Of a stretch of 64,000 nucleotides of DNA, positions 19,691 to 27,322 are shown piece by piece. Position numbers and translations under genes: made by a program. The stretch is taken from the NCBI RefSeq assembly GCF_024707485.1, contig NZ_CP102602.1, positions 1,488,001 through 1,552,000 of the forward strand. Direction: 5' to 3'. Numbering within the stretch: the stretch's first letter is position 1; every line of letters starts with the position of its first letter. A model generated the notes under the pieces. That model searched no databases, was not told the DNA's origin, and saw only the letters and a program-made list of their open reading frames with translations. The DNA comes from Thermococcus thermotolerans (lineage in GTDB: Archaea > Methanobacteriota_B > Thermococci > Thermococcales > Thermococcaceae).

Positions 19691-19718
19691 CCCATTTCCA
19701 TTAAAAATTGAAAATGGG
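19691..19718 (-). terminator. Hairpin between the peptide genes and the exporter genes
   Basis: The 7-bp arms CCCATTT and AAATGGG are separated by a 14-nt AT-rich loop. On the minus strand the hairpin follows peptide 2 by about 10 bp. It could partly terminate transcription or protect the mRNA end, so that small peptides are made in excess over the exporter. There is no strong U tract directly after it. Confidence 0.35.
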
Positions 19719-19728
19719 ATTTAAAAAA

Positions 19729-19914
19729 CTAAAATGGATCCAAATCACACAGGTCCAGCTCACCACATGTGTCTATGAGGAGACAACCTCCTGCATCGTA
19801 TCCACAGTCATCCCACAGTCTGCATCCGCCGTTATCTTCTATGCAGGAATCACTGAGCCAACAGTACGGCTGAATGGTGTGTGAACTTGTAGTCTTTGTA
19901 AGTCTGCGGAACAA
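19729..19914 (-). CDS. Cysteine-rich RiPP precursor peptide 2 (ranthipeptide-like)
   Basis: 61 residues from a TTG at 19914 preceded by TAGGAGGG, beginning MFRRLTK like peptide 1 (MFKKLN). Seven cysteines at 18, 24, 31, 37, 44, 50 and 56 form repeats CWLSDSC, CRLWDDC and CLLIDTC joined by Gly-Gly linkers. Each cysteine is followed by Asp at +4 (18, 31, 44, 50) or +3 (24, 37, 56). The repeat and the neighbouring radical SAM gene mark it as a substrate peptide. In characterised ranthipeptides such as freyrasin, CX3D motifs receive Cys-to-Asp beta-carbon thioethers. Sactipeptide-type links or disulfides are alternatives. Confidence 0.82.
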   Translation of the reverse strand: MFRRLTKTTSSHTIQPYCWLSDSCIEDNGGCRLWDDCGYDAGGCLLIDTCGELDLCDLDPF

Positions 19915-19933
19915 TTCACACCCTCCTAAGAGC

Positions 19934-20098
19934 TCAGTTGTAATCCCTGCCGCAGGAATCCCTTATCTTGCAGTCACCGTGGTCATAGTCGCAACTGTCA
20001 AAAAGCCAGCAACCTCCACTGTCAATGGTCTTGCAGCTATCTGATATCCAACACAGGGGCTCCACCGGGTTGCCGCCGGCGTTCAGCTTCTTAAACAC
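19934..20098 (-). CDS. Cysteine-rich RiPP precursor peptide 1 (ranthipeptide-like)
   Basis: 54 residues from a GTG at 20098 that overlaps the end of the radical SAM gene by 8 bp. A perfect AAGGAGGTGAT ribosome binding site lies 6 bp upstream, inside that gene. Six cysteines at 16, 22, 30, 36, 43 and 49 form CWISDSC, CWLFDSC and CKIRDSC. Asp lies at +4 after cysteines 16, 22, 30 and 43 and at +3 after 36 and 49. The leader (about 1-15) is Cys-free. The non-ATG start and small size make it easy to miss. The paralogous pair directly after a SPASM enzyme strongly supports a RiPP precursor. Confidence 0.85.
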   Translation of the reverse strand: MFKKLNAGGNPVEPLCWISDSCKTIDSGGCWLFDSCDYDHGDCKIRDSCGRDYN

Positions 20099-21542
20099 TC
20101 TCTATCACCTCCTTCGGTTTTTGGGTTTTGGCCTCATCGGACTCCTCGGCCCTCACCCCTCTCTGGAGTGAGCGTGAAAAGACCTTATTCAACCAATCCT
20201 CGTCAAGATTTGAGTAGAGCCAGGAACCCCACTTCACGAGAGCAAACATGTAAGAGCAGTGGAACTCGTCAGGGAGGAATATATCGCCGTTGTAGTAATG
20301 GTTGTTGTAGATACAACCACCGCCACAGTAAGCCCTTATCGGGCAGTTCGAACAGTTGGGCCTCCTATCTACGGTATGGCGCAGAATCTTCTGAATGAAC
20401 TCGTTCTCCCATCTGAAATCATCAACGTGACCAACCACAAATTCTTCCATCCCAACGAACCGGTGGCAGGGATATATCTTTCCGTCCGCCGAAACCCCAA
20501 AGTAGCTCCTGGCAACGCCGCATGGATAATGGCGGTAGGTGCCGGAGTATATCATGTGAACCATCTCACGGAGCTTCGTGTAAACGATTCCCTTCTCCTT
20601 GTAGTGTTCAAGCTCGTCCTTCGCTATCTTCTCCAGGGCGGACTCAATGAGTTTGGCATGCTCCTTGGTTAGCGGTGTGCTGGTGGTGGCGGGCTCAAGA
20701 TGAACGCTCCTAAATCCAAAATCAACGAAGAACCGGTAAATCTCATAGTACCTGCCGAGCTGTTCGGGCAGAATCGTCGCGCGGACGCTAACCTTAACGC
20801 CGCGCTCAAGCATCTTTCGAGCGTTCCTGGCCACAACATCAAAGGTTGGATACCCACCGCGTAGAGGTCTGTTGTAATTCTGAATGTCCTTAGGACCATC
20901 AAAGCTCAAAGTTACCGTGAAGTTGTTTTCGAGGAAAAAGTCAATGACCTTGTCCGTGATGAGGTAGCCGTTAGTTGTTATGCTGAATGTAACGGTTTTG
21001 CCGTATTCCTCAGCCTTCTCCTTGGCGTAGTGAACAAGCTCCCGAATCAGCGGAAAGTTCAACAAAGGTTCGCCACCGAAAAACTGAAGGTTAACAGCTT
21101 TCTTCCCTTCTTTCATTAGCAAGTCAATGGCCTTTTTACCAACTTCAGGACTCATCTTGGTGTTGGGGGTGTGGTAAGTCCCACCATCACCATAGCAATA
21201 AACGCACGCAAAGTTACAGTCCTCCATGACGTTAAGGGAGAGGGAGGAGATCTTAGATTTCATAATTCCAAAATATGGTTTTACAGGAGGTTTAGCTTCA
21301 AAGAACACCCGGCGCAGGCTCTCATCGGATTTAATCTCATTTATCAAAGAATTCCAGTCAGATTCGGAGTACTCCCTTACAAAACGCTCTCTGGCATCAC
21401 TCCAGCCCATTTCTGCCACAAACCTGCAGAAGTCATAGGTTTTCTTATCGACTTCAAAGAGGGTTCCTGTGGATGAATGCAAGACAAAATACTTGCCACC
21501 AACATGGAAGGTGTACAATTCCGGTTTTACATCTCCAGACAT
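20091..21542 (-). CDS. Radical SAM/SPASM peptide maturase
   Basis: 483 residues. An N-terminal PqqD/RRE-like segment (about 5-45, with LHSSTGTLFEVDKKTYDF) resembles that of SCIFF-type maturases and would bind the leader. The radical SAM CxxxCxxC is CNFACVYC (near residue 110). The SPASM region has YPCGVA, KIYPCHRF and CSNCPIRAYCGGGC (about 340-410), ligands for two auxiliary [4Fe-4S] clusters. Such enzymes put thioether bridges into cysteine-rich peptides; the two substrates follow directly. The start has GGAGGTG 10 bp upstream and its own TATA box. Anaerobic sulfatase maturase is less likely because no sulfatase is nearby. Confidence 0.88.
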   Translation of the reverse strand: MSGDVKPELYTFHVGGKYFVLHSSTGTLFEVDKKTYDFCRFVAEMGWSDARERFVREYSESDWNSLINEIKSDESLRRVFFEAKPPVKPYFGIMKSKISSLSLNVMEDCNFACVYCYGDGGTYHTPNTKMSPEVGKKAIDLLMKEGKKAVNLQFFGGEPLLNFPLIRELVHYAKEKAEEYGKTVTFSITTNGYLITDKVIDFFLENNFTVTLSFDGPKDIQNYNRPLRGGYPTFDVVARNARKMLERGVKVSVRATILPEQLGRYYEIYRFFVDFGFRSVHLEPATTSTPLTKEHAKLIESALEKIAKDELEHYKEKGIVYTKLREMVHMIYSGTYRHYPCGVARSYFGVSADGKIYPCHRFVGMEEFVVGHVDDFRWENEFIQKILRHTVDRRPNCSNCPIRAYCGGGCIYNNHYYNGDIFLPDEFHCSYMFALVKWGSWLYSNLDEDWLNKVFSRSLQRGVRAEESDEAKTQKPKEVIESV

Positions 21543-21582
21543 TGTACTCTAACACCTCCGAAAAAAAAAACTGAGATTAGTA

Positions 21583-21590
21583 CTTATAAA
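21583..21590 (-). promoter_or_regulatory. TATA box of the radical SAM/peptide operon
   Basis: Minus-strand TTTATAAG in an AT-rich block, about 41-48 bp upstream of the maturase ATG. It indicates a separate promoter from the ABC pair upstream. By eye only. Confidence 0.5.
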
Positions 21591-21621
21591 ATTTTCCATT
21601 CATTTAAAAATCAAGGAAGTG

Positions 21622-22620
21622 TTAAGATTTTTCTACCTCGCTAAAACGACTAAAAACAAGCAGAAATACATCCTCTAGTGATAATTCCTCCACCTTAATC
21701 TGAAGGGCACCCTTTGAGGAGAGAAACCTCACGAACTCATCAACTTCTTCGACCTTAAGGTACGCCACGACATGGGTATAACCGTTCTTAAAGGTGCACT
21801 TCACGAGACCCTCCCAGCTGCAGTCGAACTTTCCCTCCACCAGAGCCACAACCTTCTTATCAATCGGAGCCCTGAGCTTCCTGCTTATCTCCTCGGGCTT
21901 TCCCTCCAGGATAGGCCTCTTGTTGAAGAGCAGAACCCTGTCGCTCAGCTTCTCCGCCTCCCCAAGGTCGTGGGTGGTGAGGATAACCGTTGTCCCAAAG
22001 TCACGGACTAAGCTTAATATTGCATCATGTATCTCGCTCTTGGTTATCACATCGAGAAAAACCGTCGGCTCGTCGAGTATGAGGTATCTGGGCTGTACCA
22101 CAAGGGCGGAGGCGATGTAAACCTTCTGCTTCATTCCGGCCGAGAGCTTCTGGTACCACTCGTCCCTCTTCTCCCACAGGTTCAGCAGCTTGAGCGCGTA
22201 CTCTATGCGCTCCCCTATCTCACCCTCCGGGACCTTCCACAGCCTCGCGATGAACTGGAGGTTTCGTTGAACGCTCAGACGCCACTGGAATATGCCCCAC
22301 ATGTCCCTCTCGCCGGTGAAAACGGTGAACATCTTGCTCGCAACTTTGCCGTGCTCCCTAAAGCTGTCGTGGCCGTCGATGAGCAGTTTTCCAGAACTCG
22401 GCTCGAGGAGGCCGTTGGCGATTTTACAGAGGGTTGTCTTTCCCGCGCCGTTGGGGCCGAGGAGGCCGAATATCTCCCCCACCCTCACCCGGAAGCTCAG
22501 GTCTATGAGGGCCGGAATCTCCTCCCTGGGCTTTCCGAGAAAATCACGAAGGCTACCCAGATCGAAGAAGCCCCTGAAAGGGGGCGGATAGTACTTGGTG
22601 AGATGCTCTGCTTCTATCAT
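21622..22620 (-). CDS. ABC transporter ATP-binding protein
   Basis: 332 residues. Walker A is GLLGPNGAGKTTLCKI (near 55), the signature is KLSAGMKQKVYIASALV and Walker B is PRYLILDEPTVFLDV. The N-terminus has an insertion, YYPPPFRGFFDLGSLRDFLG, seen in ABC-2 ATPases. GAGGTGG precedes the ATG. It lies 9 bp after its permease. Located just upstream of the maturase operon, it might take part in peptide export or immunity, but it may be unrelated. Confidence 0.88.
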   Translation of the reverse strand: MIEAEHLTKYYPPPFRGFFDLGSLRDFLGKPREEIPALIDLSFRVRVGEIFGLLGPNGAGKTTLCKIANGLLEPSSGKLLIDGHDSFREHGKVASKMFTVFTGERDMWGIFQWRLSVQRNLQFIARLWKVPEGEIGERIEYALKLLNLWEKRDEWYQKLSAGMKQKVYIASALVVQPRYLILDEPTVFLDVITKSEIHDAILSLVRDFGTTVILTTHDLGEAEKLSDRVLLFNKRPILEGKPEEISRKLRAPIDKKVVALVEGKFDCSWEGLVKCTFKNGYTHVVAYLKVEEVDEFVRFLSSKGALQIKVEELSLEDVFLLVFSRFSEVEKS

Positions 22621-22629
22621 CTGACCACC

Positions 22630-23427
22630 TCACACGTGCCCGAGGGTTCCCAGCTGCATTGCCTTTCCAACGCCCCACCGAAAGGTCGCGATTCCAACCA
22701 GGAGCATGACGCCCGTGGTCAGGGCAAGGTTCACGAAGCCCGGCCAGATCTGGGACACTGAATAGCCCCCGCCCATCGTCAGCCTGGCCATCTCAAGAAT
22801 GTACCTCTCGGGGTGTATCTTGGAAATAGGCTGGAGCCACCAGGGGAGAACTTGAGGAGGAAAGTAGAGACCGCTCACGAGCTGGGAGGTGAGGTTGAGG
22901 AACCAGTTTATCGGGTCCTGCCTGGCCTTGGTCGCCGCCCGAAAGCCGGCGGAGAAAAGTTCAAGGGCGAAGGTGAGGGTGAAGCCCGCGAGGATAACAA
23001 GCAAAGCACCGAGGTTGATGTGTATGACCAGGCCGTAGAAGAGAACGAAGATCACAGTTATCAGGCCCATTATCATAAGGCTCCAGACGACGTTCCAGGC
23101 GTTTATTCCCACGAAGATCGCCACCATTCCGGCGGGGGAGGCGTAGAGCATCGGGAAGCTGCGCCCAATCAGGAGCTTGGAAAGGCTGCCCCGCGGAAGG
23201 AATATTATGTTGTGCACGATGAAGCCTATCAGAAAGAACTGGAGGAAGGAGTCGGTGCCGTACTGCTCGATGTTGGCGTCTATCGTTACCAGGCTGGCGA
23301 ATATCCCCATCACTGCAACCTGGATTAGAAGGCCTATCAGATAGCTGACCACGTCCCAGCGGTAGCTGAAAAAGACCTCCCTCTGGACCCTGAAGAACTC
23401 GCGGACTATTCTAAGGCCGTCCATCAT
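22630..23427 (-). CDS. ABC-2 type permease
   Basis: 265 residues from ATG 23427 with six membrane helices and an ABC-2 layout (FLNLTSQLVSGLYFPPQVLP near 180). The open frame starts at 23487, but a TATA-like CTTTTAAAC at about 23455-23463 places transcription downstream of that codon, so 23427, with a very short leader, is the better start. Paired with the ATPase 9 bp downstream. Confidence 0.85.
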   Translation of the reverse strand: MMDGLRIVREFFRVQREVFFSYRWDVVSYLIGLLIQVAVMGIFASLVTIDANIEQYGTDSFLQFFLIGFIVHNIIFLPRGSLSKLLIGRSFPMLYASPAGMVAIFVGINAWNVVWSLMIMGLITVIFVLFYGLVIHINLGALLVILAGFTLTFALELFSAGFRAATKARQDPINWFLNLTSQLVSGLYFPPQVLPWWLQPISKIHPERYILEMARLTMGGGYSVSQIWPGFVNLALTTGVMLLVGIATFRWGVGKAMQLGTLGHV

Positions 23428-23497
23428 TTCAACCGAAAAAAGTCGGAAGGGAGGTTTAAAAGAATATCGGCCCCACAATGGAAACATCCATTAAAGC

Positions 23498-26239
23498 TCA
23501 GCCGAGCCTCCTCTTCACTTCCTCAATAGCTTCCTCGGCCTTGAGCGGGTTCTTTATCTTGCCCTGCGCGAGCTCCTTCCTCCCACCGCCACCGCCGCCG
23601 GCGACGCTCGTTATAACCTTCGCAAGCTCGCCGGCCTTGAGGTCGAGGTTGTCCCCAACGGCAACGACGAAGTGGCCCTCCCGGCTTATGAGGACGACAA
23701 CCCTCTTCTCCTTCCTGAGCTTGTTTGCCGCCTCGCGTAGATCCTCCATAGTCCCCTCGACGACCTTGCCTATGAACTCAACGTCGCCGACCTTTTCGGC
23801 CTCGCTCTCAAGCTCGTAAACGAGGAGCTTCGCCAGCTCCTTCCTCAGCTTCTCCACCTCTTTCCTTGCTTGCTTCCACTCGCTGAAGAACCTCTCGGCC
23901 GTCTCTGGAACCTTCTCGGGCGGCACGCGGAAGACCTCGCTCGTTCTCTTCAGTATCCTCTCGGTCTCCTGCATCCAGTTGATGGCAGCTTCTCCGGCTG
24001 CAAAGATTATCCTCTCGACGCCGTCCTGTATGCGCTCGGTTCTGAGAATCTTAATCGGACCTATGAGTCCGGTGTTCGGCAGATGCGTTCCACCGCAGGC
24101 CTGAACGTCCCAGTCCTTGATGTTGAGAACCCTGATGATCCTTCCAGGAACGACTCCGCCCTGGTAGAGGCGGAAGCCGTACTTCATCTCGGCTTCTGTT
24201 CTCGGAAGCCACTCCCACTTCACGGGCCTGTTCTCCATGACGACGCGGTTGGCAAGGCGCTCGATTTCTCTGAGCTCCTCCTCGGTTATGCGTTTGTAGT
24301 GGCTTATGTCAAGCCTGGCCCAGTCGGTGCTGAGCTGAGAGCCAGCCTGCCAGACGTGCTTGCCGAGAACCCTAACCAAAGCGCCCATGAGGACGTGGGT
24401 TCCGGTGTGGTGGCGCATGTGCTGGATTCTCCTGTCCCAGTCGATCTTCCCGTGGACGGTCATGCCCTCCTTGAAGGCCTCGGGTTTATCAACGCGGTGG
24501 AGGATTACCTTTCCGACCTTCTGGACGTTGGTTACCCTCACTTCCGCGTCCCCCGCGGCGAGCACTCCGGTGTCGTAGGGCTGGCCTCCGCCCTCGGGGT
24601 AGAAGGCGGTCTGGTTCAGGATTACCCAGTCGTCTATGACCCTGAGAACCTCTGCATCGAACTCCTTCATGAAGGGATCCTCGTAGTAGAGCGTCCTCGT
24701 GTCGGGCAAATCTTTGACCAGCTCGAAGTCAACGACGTACTTGGCGGCCTCCTCTTTCGCCGTCCTCTCGGCGTCCTTCGCAACCAGGGTGTAGAAGTTG
24801 TCGGGGATGTGAACCTTAACCCCCTCGCCCCTGGCCACTTCCGCGACTATCTCCGGAGTTAAGCCGTGGCTCTCGTAGAACAGGATTAGCTTTTCGAGGG
24901 GTATCTCGTCCTTTCCTGCCTTCTTGAGCTTGGCAATCTCCCTCTTGACCAAATCGCTACCGCGCTTGAGCGTCTCGTGGTAGCGCTTCTCCTCGACGTT
25001 AATTATGTCAAGGATTACATCCTCCATCTCCTTGAACTCCGGGAAGGTTGGTGAGAGCTCCTTTATGTGCATGGCGACGATCTCAGCGAGCGGTGTCTCA
25101 AGCCCAAGCTCGCGGAGGTGCCTTATGCTCTTCCTTATGAGGAGCCTGGCCAAATAGCCGGCTTTAACGTTGGAGGGGATTACACCGTCGGCGAGCATGA
25201 AGGTCAAGGCCTTCGTGTGGTCGGCTATGGCATAGATGAGCTCGTAGGGCCTTACTGCCTTCTCAAGCTCCTCGACGCTTATGCCGACGCGTCTCGCGAC
25301 TTCCTGGCGGAGAACCTTGAGGTCACCCATGTCCTCGATGTCGAACATTCCAGCCAAGCGGGAGTTCTCCATGAGGATTCTCTCGTCTATCTTCTCTATT
25401 CCAGCGAGCTTCTTCAGCGGTTCAACGACGTAGCCGAGGACGGCATCGTAAGCCGTCGGCGTCCCCTGGCTCATCCAGACGAGCCTTTCAAGGCCGTAGC
25501 CTGTATCTACAACCCTCGTCTCCATTGGCACGTAGCGGTCGCCCTTTATCTCGACGACCTGGTCAGCTGGAGCGTTCTCCGGGGCTTTCTTGTACTGCAT
25601 GAAAACGAGGGTTGCAACCTCCAGACCGCGGTAGAGCACCTCGAATGCCGGACCGGCGTTTCCTCCGCCGGCCCACGGGTTCTCCTTGAAGGTTATGTCC
25701 TCGGGCTTCATTCCAAGGTCTTTCGTAAAGAACTCGAAGGCAAGTTCAACCGTCTCATCCATCCAGTATATCGGCTTCCCCGGATAGTTGAAGGCATGGT
25801 GTGCCATCATTTCAAATATCGTGAAGTGCCTGCCGGTTATTCCGACGTTGTCTATGTCGGTGAACCTTATTGAGGGCTGGCTTATGGTGAGCGGGTTCGC
25901 CGGCGGGTCGGCCTCGCCGCTTATGACCCAGGGCTGGAAGTCCATTATGCTCGCCCCAACGAGGAGGACATCATCGCGCCAGCGCGGTAAAACCGGGTAG
26001 CGCTTCACCCTTCCGTGGCCGTGTCTCTCGAAGAAGCTCAGGAACTTCTCGCGCATCTCCTCAAGGGTGTACCTCTTAGGTATGCCGGGCTTTCCTATGA
26101 AGGCGTACTCGTCACAGGGCGGGTCACCGCAGGTCTCCCTGTCCGGGTCGAGCGTCCAGAAGGGCTTGCCGCACACTTTACACGTTTTTCTTATCCATCC
26201 TTCCTCTTTAAACATCTCAGTGGTCATGTCCATGCTCAT
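23498..26239 (-). CDS. alaS: Alanyl-tRNA synthetase (archaeal type)
   Basis: 913 residues from ATG 26239 with GAGGTGA 5 bp upstream (an in-frame GTG at 26248 overlaps that site). An archaeal N-terminal zinc-binding segment, [18 protein letters not shown], precedes the class II catalytic core. The editing domain has [18 protein letters not shown], and the [13 protein letters not shown] stretch is its cysteine/histidine zinc site. The Gly-rich [17 protein letters not shown] near the C-terminus is typical of the C-Ala domain. Full length. It charges tRNA-Ala and removes mischarged Ser and Gly. Confidence 0.97.
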   Translation of the reverse strand: MSMDMTTEMFKEEGWIRKTCKVCGKPFWTLDPDRETCGDPPCDEYAFIGKPGIPKRYTLEEMREKFLSFFERHGHGRVKRYPVLPRWRDDVLLVGASIMDFQPWVISGEADPPANPLTISQPSIRFTDIDNVGITGRHFTIFEMMAHHAFNYPGKPIYWMDETVELAFEFFTKDLGMKPEDITFKENPWAGGGNAGPAFEVLYRGLEVATLVFMQYKKAPENAPADQVVEIKGDRYVPMETRVVDTGYGLERLVWMSQGTPTAYDAVLGYVVEPLKKLAGIEKIDERILMENSRLAGMFDIEDMGDLKVLRQEVARRVGISVEELEKAVRPYELIYAIADHTKALTFMLADGVIPSNVKAGYLARLLIRKSIRHLRELGLETPLAEIVAMHIKELSPTFPEFKEMEDVILDIINVEEKRYHETLKRGSDLVKREIAKLKKAGKDEIPLEKLILFYESHGLTPEIVAEVARGEGVKVHIPDNFYTLVAKDAERTAKEEAAKYVVDFELVKDLPDTRTLYYEDPFMKEFDAEVLRVIDDWVILNQTAFYPEGGGQPYDTGVLAAGDAEVRVTNVQKVGKVILHRVDKPEAFKEGMTVHGKIDWDRRIQHMRHHTGTHVLMGALVRVLGKHVWQAGSQLSTDWARLDISHYKRITEEELREIERLANRVVMENRPVKWEWLPRTEAEMKYGFRLYQGGVVPGRIIRVLNIKDWDVQACGGTHLPNTGLIGPIKILRTERIQDGVERIIFAAGEAAINWMQETERILKRTSEVFRVPPEKVPETAERFFSEWKQARKEVEKLRKELAKLLVYELESEAEKVGDVEFIGKVVEGTMEDLREAANKLRKEKRVVVLISREGHFVVAVGDNLDLKAGELAKVITSVAGGGGGGRKELAQGKIKNPLKAEEAIEEVKRRLG

Positions 26240-26296
26240 GATCCTCACCTCTTTAAACTGAAGTAGAAACGGAAGCGGGACTAATTAAAGTTTCCC

Positions 26297-26593
26297 TCAT
26301 TCTTTCGAATCAACTCCCAAATCAACATCGACATCCTCGAACTGTTCCTCATCTATAACAACAATTGGAATCTTAGCCTTCCGGAGAAACTCAATGAGTC
26401 TCTTTTCACGTTTCTGTATCATCTCTATCTTATGCCTCAGACTGGTGTTCTCTATGGCGAGTCTGTTGGCCTCATCAACCTTCAGTTTGAGCTGCATGCG
26501 GAGTTCGATTATCTCTTCCTCCAGCTCCCGAATCGAACGTTCGAGACGTTCAATCTCCTCCAGATACTCACGACAGATGCGCCTTCGTATCAT
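26297..26593 (-). CDS. Short coiled-coil protein, Thermococcales hypothetical
   Basis: 98 residues. About 5-75 is one charged coiled coil (YLEEIERLERSIRELEEEII and on), followed by AKIPIVVIDEEQFEDVDVDL. No family is known to me. The ATG lies only about 3 bp beyond the D box of the box C/D sRNA, so the sRNA occupies its leader. The integrated element has separated both from their original upstream DNA. Confidence 0.65.
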   Translation of the reverse strand: MIRRRICREYLEEIERLERSIRELEEEIIELRMQLKLKVDEANRLAIENTSLRHKIEMIQKREKRLIEFLRKAKIPIVVIDEEQFEDVDVDLGVDSKE

Positions 26594-26596
26594 TGT

Positions 26597-26650
26597 GGTC
26601 AGCCCCGCGAAACCTCCTCACCGATCAGGGGGCTCCAGAGTCATCATCCC
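26597..26650 (-). ncRNA. Box C/D guide sRNA (intact, at the left attachment site)
   Basis: All four boxes are present with ideal archaeal spacing: C box ATGATGA (26641-26647), 12-nt guide CTCTGGAGCCCC (26629-26640), D' box CTGA (26625-26628), 4 nt, C' box TGAGGA (26615-26620), 12-nt guide GGTTTCGCGGGG (26603-26614), D box CTGA (26599-26602). Such RNAs, with L7Ae, Nop5 and fibrillarin, direct 2'-O-methylation of the target base paired five nt from the D or D' box. From memory, the D guide can pair over CGCGAAACC with a conserved archaeal 16S stretch (GCGCGAAACC); the D' target is not recognised. Its 5' half is the attachment site. Confidence 0.85.
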
Positions 26651-26852
26651 AATTTCCAATTAAGGACAAATTAGTGTTCTTTTTTAATATTCCAGCATGC
26701 TGAAGGGTCTCCTGACCATAAAGGCCAATTTTAAAGTGAATTTCCCTAATTAATGCCAATTCCAAAGTTTTTGATATATTTATGCCTAAGTCTTTAGCTA
26801 TTTTAAGTATTTCTTCATCTACCAGCACACTTGTCCTGACTTTTTTGCTCAT
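26625..26852 (-). CDS. Integrase N-terminal fragment, Int(N), ribbon-helix-helix-like
   Basis: 75 residues from ATG 26852, which has GAGGG 8 bp upstream; an ATG at 26867 in the same frame has no such site. KKVRTSVLVDEEILKIAKDL followed by INISKTLELALIREI is a ribbon-helix-helix-like N-terminus. The last codons read NWDDDSGAP across attL, and the stop is the TGA of the sRNA D' box. At attR the catalytic fragment reads DDESGAP in the same frame, so excision would fuse this piece in frame to the recombinase. That is the SSV-type suicide integrase arrangement. A stand-alone antitoxin-like protein is the alternative. Confidence 0.85.
   Translation of the reverse strand: MSKKVRTSVLVDEEILKIAKDLGINISKTLELALIREIHFKIGLYGQETLQHAGILKKNTNLSLIGNWDDDSGAP
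26627..26650. repeat. Left attachment site (attL core)
   Basis: A 24-bp direct repeat of 45888-45911 with one mismatch (26640 G versus 45901 C). It covers the C box, the D' guide and the first two bases of the D' box of the sRNA, and encodes DDDSGAP in the integrase frame. Sequence on either side differs between the two copies, as expected for a recombination core. Confidence 0.9.
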
Positions 26853-26869
26853 TTTAAGGTCCCTCATGT

Positions 26870-26891
26870 TAGTATATACCAGTATATACTA
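26870..26891. promoter_or_regulatory. Perfect 10-bp inverted repeat, likely operator
   Basis: TAGTATATAC, then CA, then GTATATACTA lies between the divergent Int(N) gene and the 91-residue RHH-like gene. It covers the region just before the Int(N) start and could overlap its promoter. Likely bound by the neighbouring RHH-like protein or by the integrase N-domain. Confidence 0.6.
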
Positions 26892-26977
26892 GTATTCAGA
26901 AATAGTATTTTAAGTTTTCTGCCTAACAAAAACTGTTAAATACAAACACAAAATAATCAACAATTAGGTGATGATAA

Positions 26978-27253
26978 ATGGCAGAGGAAAAGAAGACTCC
27001 AAGACACAATATCCAGCTTGATAATGAAACCTTTGAAAAACTAAACACCTTACAAACTAAACTCAAAGAGGCATTCAAGACAAGATATACTAAATCAGAA
27101 GTCATCTATGCATTGATTGAATATTTTAAACATAGTGTAGATACTGAAGAGCTTATAAAGTTCAAAAAGTTCCTGGATGAAGCAAAATTAAAGGGGAAGT
27201 CTGAAAAACAGACAGATTTAACAAGCATAATAGAAGACCTTAAAAAACTGTGA
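26978..27253 (+). CDS. Small putative ribbon-helix-helix/coiled-coil regulator
   Basis: 91 residues, ATG 26978 with AGGTGATGATAA upstream. RHNIQLDNETFEKLNTLQTK then RYTKSEVIYALIEYFKHS has the strand-helix-helix spacing of RHH DNA-binding proteins, with a charged tail. First rightward gene of the element, next to a palindromic operator. A copy-number or integrase regulator is plausible; no family name is assigned. Confidence 0.65.
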   Translation: MAEEKKTPRHNIQLDNETFEKLNTLQTKLKEAFKTRYTKSEVIYALIEYFKHSVDTEELIKFKKFLDEAKLKGKSEKQTDLTSIIEDLKKL

Positions 27254-27322
27254 ATAATTGCTTCTTATCTTTGTCTGTTTTTAGGATATTACACCCTAAG
27301 TGATATTTCTATTAATCTATTA

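Noticed and set aside
26600-26660. tRNA gene at the attachment site
   Set aside because: No cloverleaf, T-loop or anticodon stem can be drawn on either strand; the boxes and spacing fit a C/D sRNA exactly.
26625-26867. Stand-alone antitoxin (VapB/CcdA-like) with no toxin
   Set aside because: Its last seven codons lie in attL in the same frame as the integrase, and no toxin gene is next to it; Int(N) explains it better.
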